Assembly (NCBI RefSeq): GCF_028554725.1
Contig: NC_071669.1
Span: forward strand, 26,697,001 to 26,761,000
From: Zeugodacus cucurbitae
Lineage: Eukaryota; Arthropoda; Insecta; Diptera; Tephritidae
Length of the DNA: 64,000 nt
Direction: 5' to 3'
Part shown: one piece after another, positions 25,471 to 36,973 of the stretch
How the letters are laid out: the number at the start of each line of letters is the position of its first letter
How positions within the stretch are numbered: position 1 is the first letter of the stretch
The notes under the pieces: generated by a model
Told to the model about the DNA's origin: nothing
The model's database searches: none
Seen by the model: only the letters and a program-made list of their open reading frames with translations
Translations under genes and position numbers: made by a program

Positions 25471-27004
25471 CAGTTGAACTTCCATAACTCAAACTTTATT
25501 AACATGAAGTTCTCCATAACCCGAACTTTTGAATTGGCAATAGAAGTCAAATTTAATACAAATTTTCTTCCATAAATTGCACAATTCGACCAGGGCATAA
25601 TACTAACAAGTAAGGAAGGGCTAAGTTCGGTTGTAACCGAACATTTTATACTCTCGCAATTTATTTATTTAACTTTATTAATATTATATAATACACAATT
25701 TGACCCACATATTCGTCATACATATTGTATAAAGTCCATTGAAAGTTGGAAACCCTAATATTAGGTTAGAAGTACCGAGGTCCTCATGTTCGATATATGG
25801 GGCCTTGACAACCTATGGTCCGATTTCGGCGATTTTTAGAATGGGGCTGCCACACTATAAACGTAGTATTTGCAAGTTCTGCATCGATATCTTTACTAGT
25901 GCTTACTTTATATATTGTAATGTAAACGATTCAGATCGTCTTAAAATTCTGGTATATAGGAAGTAGGCGTGGTTGTGAAGCGATTTGGCCTATTTTCACA
26001 ACATATCATTGGCATGTAAGGAAACTATTACAAACCAAGTTTCATTGAAATCGGTCAAGTATTTCCTGAGATATGGTTTTTGACCCATAAGTGGGCGATG
26101 CCACTCCCATTTTCCATTTTGTAAAAAAATTTGAGTGCAGCTTTCATCTGCCATTTCTTATGTGAAATTTAGTGTTTCTGGCGTTATTTTTCATTATTGA
26201 GTATAGTAGTTTATATAGTAGTTTTCAACATAACCTTTGTATGGGAGGTGGGCGGGGTTACAATCCGATTTCCTCCATTTTTGGACTGTATAAGGTAGTA
26301 CCTAAGAGAAACGACTCTAGAAAGTTTCCTTGATATACCTTTAGTAGTTTCCGAGATATGTACAAAAAAATTAGTAGGGGGAGGGGCCACGCCCACTTCC
26401 CCAAAAAAATTACATCCACATATGCCCCTTCCTAGTGCGATCCTTCATACCAAATTTTACTTCCATAGCTTTATTTGTAGCTTAGTTATGGCACTTGAAG
26501 TGTTTTCGGTTTTCGCCATTTTATGGGCGTGGACTTATCCTTCTTATGGTGCCAAGGAACACGTGTTCCAAGTTTCATTAAGATATCTCAATTTTTACTC
26601 AAGTTACAGCTTGCACGGACGGACGAACAGACAGACATCCGGATTTGAACTTTTCTCGTCACCCTGATCATTTTGATATATATAACCCTATATCTAACTC
26701 GTTTAGTTTTAGGACTTACAACCAACCGTTATGTGGACAAAACTATAATACTCTGGTAGCAACTTTGTTGCGAGAGTATAAAAATGTTTTACTATAGAAG
26801 AAGAATATTAAAAGAGTCCCTATATCATATGGAGGCACAAAATACACAAAATATGATATTACACTTATGGATTGCATAAATCATGCAACAAAGGCATGGG
26901 ATACAGACATTGTACGTTTTAATGAAAATTCTATAACTCGAAGTCTATCTAACTCGACCTTTTTGTTTGTGGATTATTTAGATCGAGTTAGGGAAGTTCA
27001 ACTG
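25471..27004 (+). mobile_element. pogo-like MITE split by TACTC-repeat copy F
   Basis: The left end is CAGTTGAACTTCCATAACTC at 25471. The right end is its inverse, GAAGTTCAACTG at 27004, with TA on the right. Both ends share the same substitution relative to sister copies (GTTGAAC instead of GTGGAAC). The interior matches the copies at 28165 and 33206 up to about 25605 and again from about 26785. Confidence 0.8.
25608..26784 (+). repeat. TACTC-repeat copy F, complete
   Basis: Full plus-orientation copy from 'aagtaaggaagggc' and a perfect hairpin (GTTCGGTT-GT-AACCGAAC, 25627-25644) to TTGCGAGAGTATAAAA. Because the MITE it sits in exists uninterrupted elsewhere in the window, the copy's limits can be fixed to within a few bases. 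It is about 1.18 kb. No long target duplication is evident. Confidence 0.9.
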
Positions 27005-27006
27005 TA

Positions 27007-28162
27007 TTTGCTTAAGTACATATGTTTGTATATACAATCTTATATACATGTACATAAGTAAAAATCAAGCTTCACCGAGTGGTTTCAGTAAAACTGATCA
27101 AGATCACGTGCACAGACTCCCAACTTTGCCTGCACTCTACTCATTGGAAATGTCAATAACGTGGCAAATGTAAGTACGTATACACACATATATCCATATA
27201 CATATATACATATGTATATACCTACGGGGTGATTTGTAGATACATATATACAACTAAACATCAAAAGTAAACTATCAGGTTATTACAAACTTCCAATGAA
27301 AATAAATAAATTTACAGATGTGTGTAAGTATGTAAATAAATCTGTATGTGTATACCAGTTTTACTTGCTTTAACGGGGAAAGTAGAAGAGTGCACATGCC
27401 GAAAAAGAAATTTTGCGGAAATAAATCCTTTTTCGGCTTTTTAACTCACATATGTATGTACATATATAATTATTTATGTATTTTAAAGAATTCTTTTAAT
27501 TTTGAAATATCTCTTCCCCAGATTCCAATTAACTCTTTTTATTTTATTTTTTCAAAAACATTTTAAAGTTGTTCTGTATTTTGTACACTATGTGATAATC
27601 GAAGTTTCACTTTGACAAAATCTCGGTGTTCAACGACTTTATCTGGTCAAATGGTTTCCTCATAACTCAAAGTAAGACAAGCCGTGCCAGCCAAATTCGA
27701 AATTATTGTTTTTAACAAACTAATTAGCACAGCTGTTAATATGAAATATATTATAGAAGTGTGAAATATGTGTTTTTATTTTTACTTTATAACAGTTATC
27801 CTAAAACTAACGAACATAAAATAATTACAGCCATTACAGAGAAGCCTAACATATACACGTATTTTATTTTTTGTTTCGTATATTTATTGTTTGTAACCTT
27901 GAAAAACTAATTAAATCATTAAGAATTGACAAGCTGCGTATGTGTGGAGTGGGTAATTTGAATAAAATTGAAATATTGCGTTGAACCTGTATACAGATTT
28001 CCTAGAAATGTAAATACTAGTTGGGAATTTTCAAAACGAATGGACCGATCTCAACTAAATTACACATTAGCATTGAATATGAAAAAAAGTGTCTACAGAA
28101 TTCGCCTTTCGATTTCCATCCGTAAATATTTAAAATCAATATATAAATATTTTTTAGACAAA
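27007..28162. other. AT-rich DNA, no gene seen
   Basis: CATA/TATG tracts near 27180-27225. Open frames at 27348 and 27968 are AT-driven and not recognised. Confidence 0.5.
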
Positions 28163-28164
28163 TA

Positions 28165-28676
28165 CAGTGGAACTTCCATAACTCGAACTTCTATGACTCG
28201 ACTTTTGTATTGGCAATAGCGTTTAGAAATCAAATTTCATACAAATTTCCTTCCATAACTCAAACTTCCCTAACTCGAAGTTCTCCATAACTCGAACTCT
28301 TAAGTTGACAATAGAAGAAAAAGTTCACACAAATTTCCTTCCATAAATCGATCTTTTCGACCAAGGCATAATACAAAATTTAAAATTTTACTACCGAGGC
28401 AGAATTTCAAAAGAGTCCTTCTATGTCGTATGGAGGCGAACAAAAAATATGATATTACATTTATGGATTGAATAAATCATGTAAAAATGGCATGGGATAC
28501 AGATGTCAAGAGCCAAAATTAAAAAAAAAAATAAATAAAACTTTAAGCGATAAATAAAACTGTGCATAAAGCTTTATTTGACAGGTTTTTTGAAAATTTT
28601 ATATTTTAATGAAAATTTTATAACTCGAAGTTTTATTGTGGGTTATGGTGATTCGAGTTCGAGAAGTTTCAGTGAA
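28165..28676 (+). mobile_element. pogo-like MITE, right end decayed
   Basis: It starts CAGTGGAACTTCCATAACTC after TA at 28163-28164. It has the 'cgaccaaggcataatac' and 'aaaagagtcc' blocks of the family and ends near 28676 with a mutated terminus (GAAGTTTCAGTG for GAAGTTCCACTG). Confidence 0.75.
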
Positions 28677-28990
28677 TTTGTATACCAACATTGAGCTTGA
28701 AACTCTACCACTGTGCCGAGGCACAACGAATCGATTGGAGTTACACAATACCTGGAGGGAGTGGCTGTGTGAAAGCATCGGTCGTCTTCGTGCAATTTCT
28801 AAAGAAAAACATGAACAAGTTGTCCAGATGTGGAACAACCACTTTTTCATAAACACAACAACAAGTATGCAAGAACATAAGCTCGACAAGGGAAAAGAAA
28901 ATGTTTTTGGAGAAAGTCGTTGAACTTGATTTAATTTATACAAAGCTTCCGCCAGAGTCAACAGCTCAAGCAAACCGCAATCGTTGAAAA
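28636..28990 (+). pseudogene. Unrecognised coding-like remnant, frameshifted
   Basis: A 95-codon frame (28636-28923) has balanced, coding-like composition (Leu-Cys-Arg-Gly-Thr-Thr-Asn-Arg, Trp-Arg-Glu-Trp-Leu). A one-base frame change near 28890 extends it (Leu-Glu-Lys-Val-Val-Glu-Leu-Asp-Leu ... Lys-Leu-Pro-Pro-Glu-Ser) for about 30 more codons to a stop near 28985. The first residues overlap the decayed MITE end. I do not recognise the family; it may be a gene or transposon fragment. Confidence 0.3.
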
Positions 28991-29187
28991 TGGAGATTTA
29001 AGATATGAATTGCAATGTCTAAAAATAATTTTTGAATTTCCTCAAAAAAATAAAAGCAACTCAGTCTGTAGTAGCGGCATACATACATACATATGTGCAT
29101 GCATACATCTTAGTCTTGCCATAAATTTTGTTACCAAGTTTACAATAAATACAGCGAAGACGAATTCGCAGGAAAAAGTTCCGTTTA

Positions 29188-29530
29188 AATAACGGTTTTT
29201 TTTAAGTCCTAAAACTAAACGAGTTAGATATAATAGAGTAAATAAATAAACGAAAGTGATCAGTGTGACGAGTAGAGTTGAAATCTGGATGTTTATCTGT
29301 CCGTCCGAGTAAAACTTATATGATACCTTGAATTAAGAGAGGGTTGGTATTAAAAATGGGCGAAATCGGTCCATTGCCACGGCCACAAAATCCATAATCG
29401 AAAACCTATAAAGTCTTGAAATTTTATACAGAAAACCACAATAGGTAGGCGCATATTTAAATGTAATTTTTTTCGAAGAGTGGGTGTCACTCCTCCAAAA
29501 TAGGTTTTATGTATATATTCCCCAAACTCA
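29188..29530 (-). repeat. TACTC-repeat copy G, partial
   Basis: Diverged minus-orientation fragment, from 'aacggttttttttaagtcc' to the 'gggtgtcactcctccaaaatagg' block. It has no intact end and ends about 100 bases before copy H starts. Confidence 0.7.
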
Positions 29531-29902
29531 TAATTAGGGCTATTAGGTTGAGAACATCTCACTTTGTTACTCCCTTTATTTCATATACCATATTCAGACT
29601 GTTGTTACATGGTTTCACCAAAATAGGAGAAAGTAATTTTTATACTCTCGCAACAAAGTTGCTAAGAGAATATAATAGTTTTGTTCACATAACGGTTGTT
29701 TGTAACACCTAAAGCTAAAAGAGTTAGATATAGAGTCATATTTAGATCATAGATTTTAAATCCGGATGTCTGTCCGTCCGTCTGTGCAAGCGATAACTTG
29801 AGTAAAAATGGCGAAAACCGAAAACACATAAAGTGGCATAACTAAGCTATAAATAAAGTTATAAAAGCAAATTTTTATATATTTCCCAAACCAATAAAGC
29901 TA

Positions 29903-31087
29903 CGAGGACATCAACCAGCTGGGCAGAGGCACCTTCCCAATTAAGGGTCCGGGCATTCCAGGTGCATGCCCTTATTTCGTAGTCCTTTAAACGTTTGCAG
30001 TGGTCGTCATCAAAATTGGGGTCTCTCATCCGAGGCTGGTTTTTCTTTTTCATTGGGGGGTGTTTTTATGTGGTGGGTCCCAAACCCTACGCACAACCGC
30101 ATAGGCGGGTTTCGCCTTCTTACTTTAGCTCGCCTCCAAACGGATGTCTGTTGGCTACCCAGAGGATACTTGGTCTAAGACCGGAAGTCGTGAGCTGCTT
30201 GAGCCACATGTAAAAGAATCGTTCCTGGCCACTCCCAAGTGAATGACAGTCAGAAACTTTCCTCACTTACGTGAACTTCTACATATGACTCCATCCTCCT
30301 TAGTTCTGCTTTCTCCAGACTGGATAAGGAAGCGAAACGTATGGGTCTGGTGGTGAACGAGGACAAGACGAAATATCTCCTGTCGTCAAACAAACAGTCA
30401 GCGCATTCGCGTCTTGGCTCCCACGTCACTGTTGACAGTCATAACTTTGAAGTTGTAGATAATTCCGTCTACCTGGGAACCAGCATTAACAGCAATAACA
30501 ATGTCAGCCTGGAAATCCAACGCAGAATCACTCTTGCCAACAGGTGCTACTATGGACTAAGTAGGCAATTGAAAAGTAAAGTCCTCTCTCGACGAACAAA
30601 AACCAAACTCTACAAGTCTCTCATCATTCCCGTCCTACTTTACGGTGCAGAAGCGTGGACGATGTCAACATCCGATGAGACGGCAGTAGGAGTTTTCGAG
30701 AGAAAGGTTTTGCGGAAGATTTATGGTCCCTTAAGAATTGGCAACGGCGAATACCGCAGACGATGGAACGATGAGCTGTATGTGTTATTCGACGACATAG
30801 ACATAGTCCAGCGAATAAAAAAACAGCGGCTACGCTGGCTAGGACATGTTGTTCGAATGGATGAAGGTGCTCCAGCTCTGAAAGTATTCGATGCAGTACC
30901 CGCTGGTGGAAGCAGAGGAAGAGGGAGACCTCAACTCCGATGGAAGGACCAGGTGGAGAGGGACCTGGCTTCGCTTGGAATAACCAATTGGCGCCAAACT
31001 GCCAGAAGGAGAGATGCGTGGCGCGCTGTTTTGGACTCGGCTATAACCGCGTAAGCGGTGTCTACGCCAGTCAAGAAGAAGAAGAAG
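29903..31087 (+). mobile_element. Non-LTR retrotransposon copy with inverted 5' part, in TACTC-repeat H
   Basis: It is flanked by a perfect 10-bp duplication AATAAAGCTA (29893-29902 and 31088-31097). The 3' part (about 30298-31087) is in plus orientation and ends in a short 3' UTR with a GAA-repeat tail, as in RTE-like elements. The 5' part (29903-30284) is inverted: the minus strand carries the element's 5' end and the start of the endonuclease (Ala-Cys-Thr-Trp-Asn-Ala-Arg-Thr-Leu). The middle of the element is missing. This is the structure expected of twin priming. Clade (RTE-like) is tentative. Confidence 0.85.
30341..31054 (+). pseudogene. Reverse-transcriptase C-terminal part of the non-LTR element
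   Basis: An open frame of 237 codons contains the end of the RT domain (Asn-Glu-Asp-Lys-Thr-Lys-Tyr-Leu), a thumb region (Leu-Tyr-Gly-Ala-Glu-Ala-Trp-Thr-Met) and the C-terminal Arg-Trp-Leu-Gly-His-Val-Val-Arg-Met-Asp and Gly-Arg-Gly-Arg-Pro motifs typical of insect RTE-like elements. The frame is uninterrupted although the RT catalytic part and endonuclease are absent, so the insertion is fairly young. The first Met is internal to the original protein. No function is expected. Confidence 0.85.
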
Positions 31088-31978
31088 AATAAAGCTATAT
31101 AAACCAAACTTTTTGCAGTCGTTTCCCTTACGTACCCCACCATACACCATGAAACTAGTTGACATCGGATAATAACCACGCCCACCTCCTATACAAAGGT
31201 TAGGTTGAAAATTAATAAAAGTGCGTTAACTCACTAATGAAAAACGTAAAAAACACTAAATTTTACAGAAGAAATTGCAGAAGGAAGCTGCACTCAGATT
31301 TTTTTACAAAGTGGAAAATGGGCGTGGCATGGCCCACTTATGTGTTCCCTCAGGAACTACTCGACCGATTCGAATGAAATTAGGTATATAATATTTTCTT
31401 GACACCCTGATGACACGTGTGGAAAATTGATGAAATCGGTTCACAACCACGACAGCTTCCCATGTAACTCAATTTTGAACTCCATCTTATTCCTTCACTC
31501 TATAATATATACATAAGGAACCAATGAAGATACCGAAATAAAACTTTACACAAATACTGTATATGATCTGTAGCATCACTTGTGAAAAATTGTCGAAATC
31601 GGACTATAACTTTTCAAAGCCCCGAATATCGATATGAAGAATTCAGTGCCCCATGGTAATTTTCACCGAAAATTTCGGTAAATCTCTCAGGTATCTTAAT
31701 TTAACTCAGAGGAAATATTTTTCTTCTAATAATGTGTCTCTGTACCAGAAATGGTTAAAATCGGATCATAATTTCCCCTAGCTCCCATATACCTAATACT
31801 AGGGGTTTCAAACTTTCAATGGATTATATACTCTATATGTATATGCTGAATATGTGAGTCAAGTTATGTGTTATCTTAATAAAAATATAGCAATAAATTA
31901 TAATAAAAAAAATATTATAATAAAATAAATATAGTATAAAATGTTCGGTTACATCCGAACTTAGCCTTTCCTTACTTG

Positions 31979-33203
31979 CAAGTAACTAACTTTAAAGAGT
32001 TAAGATGCCCTTTTCTTACCTTCATGACTAATTTCTTCATTACGCAAATGGCAATAATAATTACATACAACAATATTATATATATATGTATGTATATATT
32101 ATCAAACTGTCTGATGCGCCGATGACGTAGAAAGTCTGATGTTTATGGCAAAATATATTTAACATTTAATTCTCATTACAGTAGACACTTATGACACTCG
32201 AGTGTGCGGTCACAGGTGTATTCACCTCTCAAACAAACCTGATAGCAGATTTTATGATAATTTCAGGCAGATATAATAAAAATTAACAAAAAATTCTAAG
32301 CTAAAAGAAATCAATTAAATTAACTAGTGAATAGTCGTTAATTACGAGGAGAATTGCAATACTCTGAAATATTGAAGTTTTAAAGAATATACAAGTACTA
32401 ATATGTCTGCTCAGATAAAAAACTTAATTATTATACAATTTCATTTGTGAAATTTCAAATGCTACGCAGTTTATAACGTAGTATCAGAACCAAAAATATC
32501 TTACTAATTATTAAATATTTATATTATTAGGTTCCACAATTCCGTCTCGCAATTCAATTTTTTTTTTATTTTGCAGTTTAACTTTGAAAATCGGTCAAAT
32601 TATTATTTTTTCATAATCTCTATTCAATATCCTGAAAAAAATATTTGGCGTAGATGTATGTCAAGTAATTTGTTTTTTTTTTTCAATATTTCTTTATTTA
32701 TTGGATATACTTATTTAAAGCCTAACAATAAGTATTATAAGCTTAAATCTATTTAAAACTAAACAAGCCTAAGATTGTGATCGCTAGAAGGCTGGTTCTT
32801 CTTTTTAAGCGTGTTTGATTGCGGAAATGTATCAAGGGTTTAGCCAATGGGTTCGGATGTTCACGAAGTTTAGAAACATATTTTTTTCTGTGCTCGTTAG
32901 TAACTCCCATATTATGTATCTATAATTGCCCGAGTCCAGTCGCCTTCAGGCTACCGTAGCCTGAAAAATACGTTAAGAGAGGCTACTGGCGAATATGACA
33001 GGCTACTGATTAAGATCAGTTTCTTCACTATAGATTGTAGTTTTGAGTAAAGCAGTATATATACATATATATTGAGATGGCGAAGAAATTGTAAATGCAA
33101 ATATTGCTTTGCTTTTTAAATATTATCCGGAGGTACAATGGAATGGCTTTGAAGCCGAAATAAAGATCTCCACATAGGACTGGAAAAAAATGGCAGAAGC
33201 TAA
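31979..33203. other. AT-rich DNA with a small hairpin cluster
   Basis: Mostly AT-rich without coding frames. At 32936-33007 lies a cluster of GGCTAC-containing inverted repeats, including a perfect 8-bp hairpin at 32947-32963. Related sequence recurs at 35693-35722. Confidence 0.45.
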
Positions 33204-33205
33204 TA

Positions 33206-33736
33206 CAGTGGAACTTCCATAACTCGAACCTTTTATAAGTCGAAGATCTCCATAACTCGAACACTTGAATTGGCAATAGCGTTTAGAAGCCAAATTTCAT
33301 ACAAATTTTCTTCCCTAACTCGAAGTTCTCCATAACTCGAACTCTTGAAGTGGTAATGGAAGTCAAATTTCATACAAATTTCCTTCCATAAATCGAACTT
33401 TTCGACCAGGACATTATACAAAATTTAAAATTTTACTATCAGGGAACAATTTTAAAAGAGTCTTTCTATATCGTATGGGGGCAAACAAAATATATTATTT
33501 TATACTTATAGATTTCCTAAATCGTGTAACAAAGGCATGAGATATAGACGTCAAGAGCCAAATAATAGCAAACTGCAACAAACAAAATTACAAAATACAT
33601 GTTTTAATGTATTTAAATACAACTTGTTGCGAAGTAAATAACTAAAACTGTGGGTAAATCTATATATAACTCGAAGTCTCTCTAACTCGAAGTTTTTTTG
33701 TGGATTATGGTGATTCGAGTTAGAGAAGTTCCACTG
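33206..33736 (+). mobile_element. pogo-like MITE, 531 bp, intact
   Basis: It starts CAGTGGAACTTCCATAACTC and ends with the inverse of CAGTGGAACTTCTCTAAC, flanked by TA on both sides (33204-33205, 33737-33738). TA duplication and CAGT.GAAC termini fit the pogo/Tigger branch of Tc1/mariner. It has no transposase. It is the reference copy for the family in this window (others at 25471, 28165 and a remnant at 6198). Confidence 0.85.
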
Positions 33737-33738
33737 TA

Positions 33739-34072
33739 TTTTAAGAATACTATATTTTTATGCAATTTGTAAGATTTGATTTACTTCTGTAGGTATAGAT
33801 ATTATTATACAAGTGTTGCAGGTGCTGAAATGTGCACATGTGTTCCATTCATACATCGGATTACACCAGGATATTCTGTTTGATTGCTTATTATTTGCTT
33901 ATGGTCTACAACTTCGCTTCCTCCGTTTTCCAATAGATGTCTCTAGGGTCAAGCACTGGTTGATTAAATCGATTAAATCGTTTTATATCGATCTTGGACA
34001 TTTGTGTCAACATTAACCCAACAAAATATTTGTAGAGATCTGTTTGCATCCCAAACTTATTCTCAACTGAAA
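33739..34072. other. Short AT-rich stretch before the mariner fragment
   Basis: An open frame of 67 codons (33813-34016) is not recognised. Part of this may be the mariner 5' region. Confidence 0.35.
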
Positions 34073-34171
34073 ATGTCACTTTTTGAGCCGAATTCTCGGC
34101 ATTTGCGGGAAATTTTGCTTTTCTTTTTTAATTCCAAGAAAAGTGCGGCTGAGGCTCATCGTCATTTATAA
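34073..34171 (+). pseudogene. mariner transposase N-terminal fragment
   Basis: Thirty-two codons read Met-Ser-Leu-Phe-Glu-Pro-Asn-Ser-Arg-His-Leu-Arg-Glu-Ile-Leu-Leu-Phe, then Lys-Lys-Ser-Ala-Ala-Glu-Ala-His-Arg. This is the characteristic start of mariner-family transposases (first helix-turn-helix). It stops at a TAA, and TACTC-repeat copy I begins 17 bases later. The rest of the transposase is not found on the far side. Confidence 0.75.
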
Positions 34172-34187
34172 CCGTTTTATACAAAAC

Positions 34188-34665
34188 AGGTAAGGAAGGG
34201 CTAAGTTCGGGTGTAACCGAACATTTTATACTCTCGCAATTTATTTATTTAATTTTATTAATATAACCACAATTTGACTGACAGATTCGGCATATATGTA
34301 TATATGATATAAATCCATTGAAAGTTTCAAACCCCGAACATTAGGTATATGGGAGCTAGGAGAAGTTATGACCCGATTTCACTCATTGCACGTATACATA
34401 TTATTAGAAGAAAAATATTCCCTCTGAATTTCTTCAGAATATCTGAAGCTCTGAGGTCCTCATATTTGACATATGGGGCTTTAAATACTTATGGTCCGAT
34501 TTTGGCGTTTTTAGAAGGGCGATGCCACACTATAAATGTAGTATTTGTACTTTACTCGTCACCCTGATCACTATCTAACTCGTTTAGTTTTAGGACTTAC
34601 AAACAACCGTTATGTGGACAAAACTATTATACTCTCTTAGCAACTTTTGTTGCGAGAGTATAAAA
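34188..34665 (+). repeat. TACTC-repeat copy I, internally deleted
   Basis: Both ends are intact: 'ggtaaggaagggc' plus hairpin at the left, TTGCGAGAGTATAAAA at the right. At about 34556 the sequence jumps from the 'gtagtatttgtac' block straight to 'ctcgtcaccctgatcac' near the far end. This makes a 0.48 kb derivative that looks like a MITE of the family. Confidence 0.9.
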
Positions 34666-35188
34666 AAAACTTAAATTTACAAAAAAACGACGGAAGCAAA
34701 GTTGTAGACCTAATAGCTTATTATTTATTATTTTAGTAGTATTTTGGTCTAAATTTTATTTGTTTTGGAAATATTTTCTATTGCATAAATGTGATCACTT
34801 CTGTAAAAATCGCTGACATTGTATTTAAGTTGTGACATTCCGAAGTCCTTCCATTGGCCTTACTGATAACTACCTTCAGCAAAGAATCGTAGCGCTGCGC
34901 AATTCTTCACAAATGGAGGGACAGCACTTGATCCGTTGATGGATTAAAATGTGGCCAACAAATATGAAAATGATTTGTTTGATATACCGAAATATCTTTC
35001 AAATCTATTAGAAAATATACAAAATATAGTAAACATAACAAAAACAATATTTTAATTCTTAGCGTACTTCACATGTGGAAGATCCAAAGGATTGGAACGA
35101 TTTCTAATTAGCCGTCGAATTAATGCGACATTCAAGCTTTCCTTCCCGACTCATGAAAAGTAATTCATAACAAGTCATTATAGTTCTT
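34666..35188. other. AT-rich DNA, no gene seen
   Basis: A short frame near 35070-35165 reads coding-like (His-Val-Glu-Asp-Pro-Lys-Asp-Trp-Asn-Asp) but has stops and is not recognised. Confidence 0.35.
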
Positions 35189-35668
35189 TTTTATACTCTC
35201 GCAACATAAAGAGAGTATTATAGTTTTGCTCACATAACGGTTGTTTGTAACATCCAAAAATAAACGCGTTAGATATAGGGTTATATATACCAAAGTGACC
35301 AGGGTGACGAGTAAAGTTCAAGTCCGGATGTCTGTCTGTCCGTCCGTCCTTCCGTTTGTGCAAGCAGTAACTTGAGAAAAAATTAAGATATTATGATGAA
35401 ACTTTGAAGACGTATTTCTTGGCACTATAAGAAGGTTAAGTTCGATGGGCGTAATCGGACCTCGGCCACGCCCACAAAATGGCAATAGCCGAAATCATAT
35501 AAAGACCTATAACTAAGCCATAAATTAAGCTATTGAAGTAAAATTTGGTATGAAGGATCGCACTATGAAGGGGCATATGTGGATGTTATTTTTTTTTTTG
35601 GGAAGTGGACGTGGCCCCGCCCCTAGTATCTCGTACTAAAGCTATATCAAACTGCGAGAGTATAAAAT
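35189..35668 (-). repeat. TACTC-repeat copy J, internally deleted
   Basis: Minus-orientation derivative with both TACTC termini (35189 and GCGAGAGTATAAAA at 35668). It lacks everything between the 'taaagctatatcaaac' block and the terminus, and lacks the outer hairpin block. Its size is close to copy I, but the deletion is different. Confidence 0.85.
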
Positions 35669-36973
35669 CTTCTTGTATTTTTATTGGCAACTGGCTACAC
35701 TGGCGACTATTCGCCAGTAGCCTTACAAAATTTGGGTGTAAATCTATTTACTTGCTCCAAAGTTCCATGGTTTGCGCGAAAACCGAATTGGTGGGTTGGT
35801 ATTTTATTAGTTTCGTGAAGGAAAGGAGAAATTTTTGATAGTAACTATTTTTCAAAGATTTTAGAAATCTAGGGTAAGATACTTATGGGCTGTTGAAAGA
35901 CGACTGTGTTAAGTCTTTCCCAGTGTTACCTAAGTATCATGATGATCTGCGACTTTTTCATGAAATTGGATAGTATTCGAAACTAAGAATTGAGCATATG
36001 CAATATATTAACATCGTCTGTATATATAAGGAAATGTTTAAATTTTGAAAATTTATGGAAATATCAGACATACCATCGAAAATAACAACCCGATATATAC
36101 AAATCGGATATGTTTGTTAAGTATGCTTTTATCCATTCGAAAAAGTAAGGAATGATACCAGTTTTTTTATTTAAGTTTGAAACTGTAGATCGTCTAAATA
36201 GTAGTTCAGGAATAAGAACGTATACTATATCAAATTATAAGAAAAGCAACGAGTGTTGTACTGCATTCCAGAAATAGTGCTAAGAATTGATCATTTGGTC
36301 AACAAACCACATCAGTTTATGGTTAATTAACGAGTGGCACGTGTACAAGAACTAAATGAGATAACATTGTATATCAACGAACATAAATTAGATAAGCAAA
36401 AACAGTATTGTGACAGTTGACTTTATCATTACTTTGTTTATATTTCTTCCGTTACAATTGATAGTAATTACGCAAGCTCCTGAGATAAGTATCTTTGAAA
36501 TGCTCGCCAAGTTTAAGAATTTCACATGGTTTTCATATGATAATATCTCGAAACAATCATTTGTCGAACTATACGCTGTATCAATGACTGCAGTGCCAGT
36601 GCTTCTACTGCGTGAATGGTGCTAAAGCCGTCCATCTTGACAATCATGAAATAATTATAGATCTAATAAATATGCTTAAAACAGTTAAAGAGGATGAACT
36701 TTAATGTTTTTCACCGTACTCTCGATACACGCTTATAAACAATTACTTAAACATTAAATGTGTATATTTACAAAATATAATATATTCTTATAACAGCAAT
36801 TCTCGCGCAATTAGCATCTGCGCATCTAACTTTTGCAATAGCGCAATCACCCCGCCGAAAGCAAACATATGTACATATATCCGAATGACCCATTAGGAAC
36901 AATGCCAAATGATATGTATACATTTATTTTAAAAAATATAATATTCAAATATGTCGGCTAATGTCGATTCCAG
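35669..36973. other. AT-rich DNA; hairpin at 35693-35722
   Basis: GGCTACACTGGCGA (35693-35706) pairs with TCGCCAGTAGCC (35711-35722) around a CTAT loop with a two-base bulge. No gene is supported in the rest. Confidence 0.4.

Larger units (their letters stand above)
29637..31978 (-). repeat. TACTC-repeat copy H, split by a non-LTR insertion
   Basis: The left piece is 29637-29902, starting TTTTATACTCTCGCAAC. The right piece is 31088-31978, ending in the hairpin block and 'cctttccttacttg'. Joining the pieces restores the family sequence 'ccaataaagctatataaacc', as seen uninterrupted near 12007 in copy D. The (TTGCGAG)AGTATAAA end is decayed. Confidence 0.9.

Noticed and set aside
36410..36625. 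71-codon hydrophobic frame, possible membrane peptide
   Set aside because: Hydrophobicity follows from T-rich composition; no start context, conservation clue or neighbour supports it.
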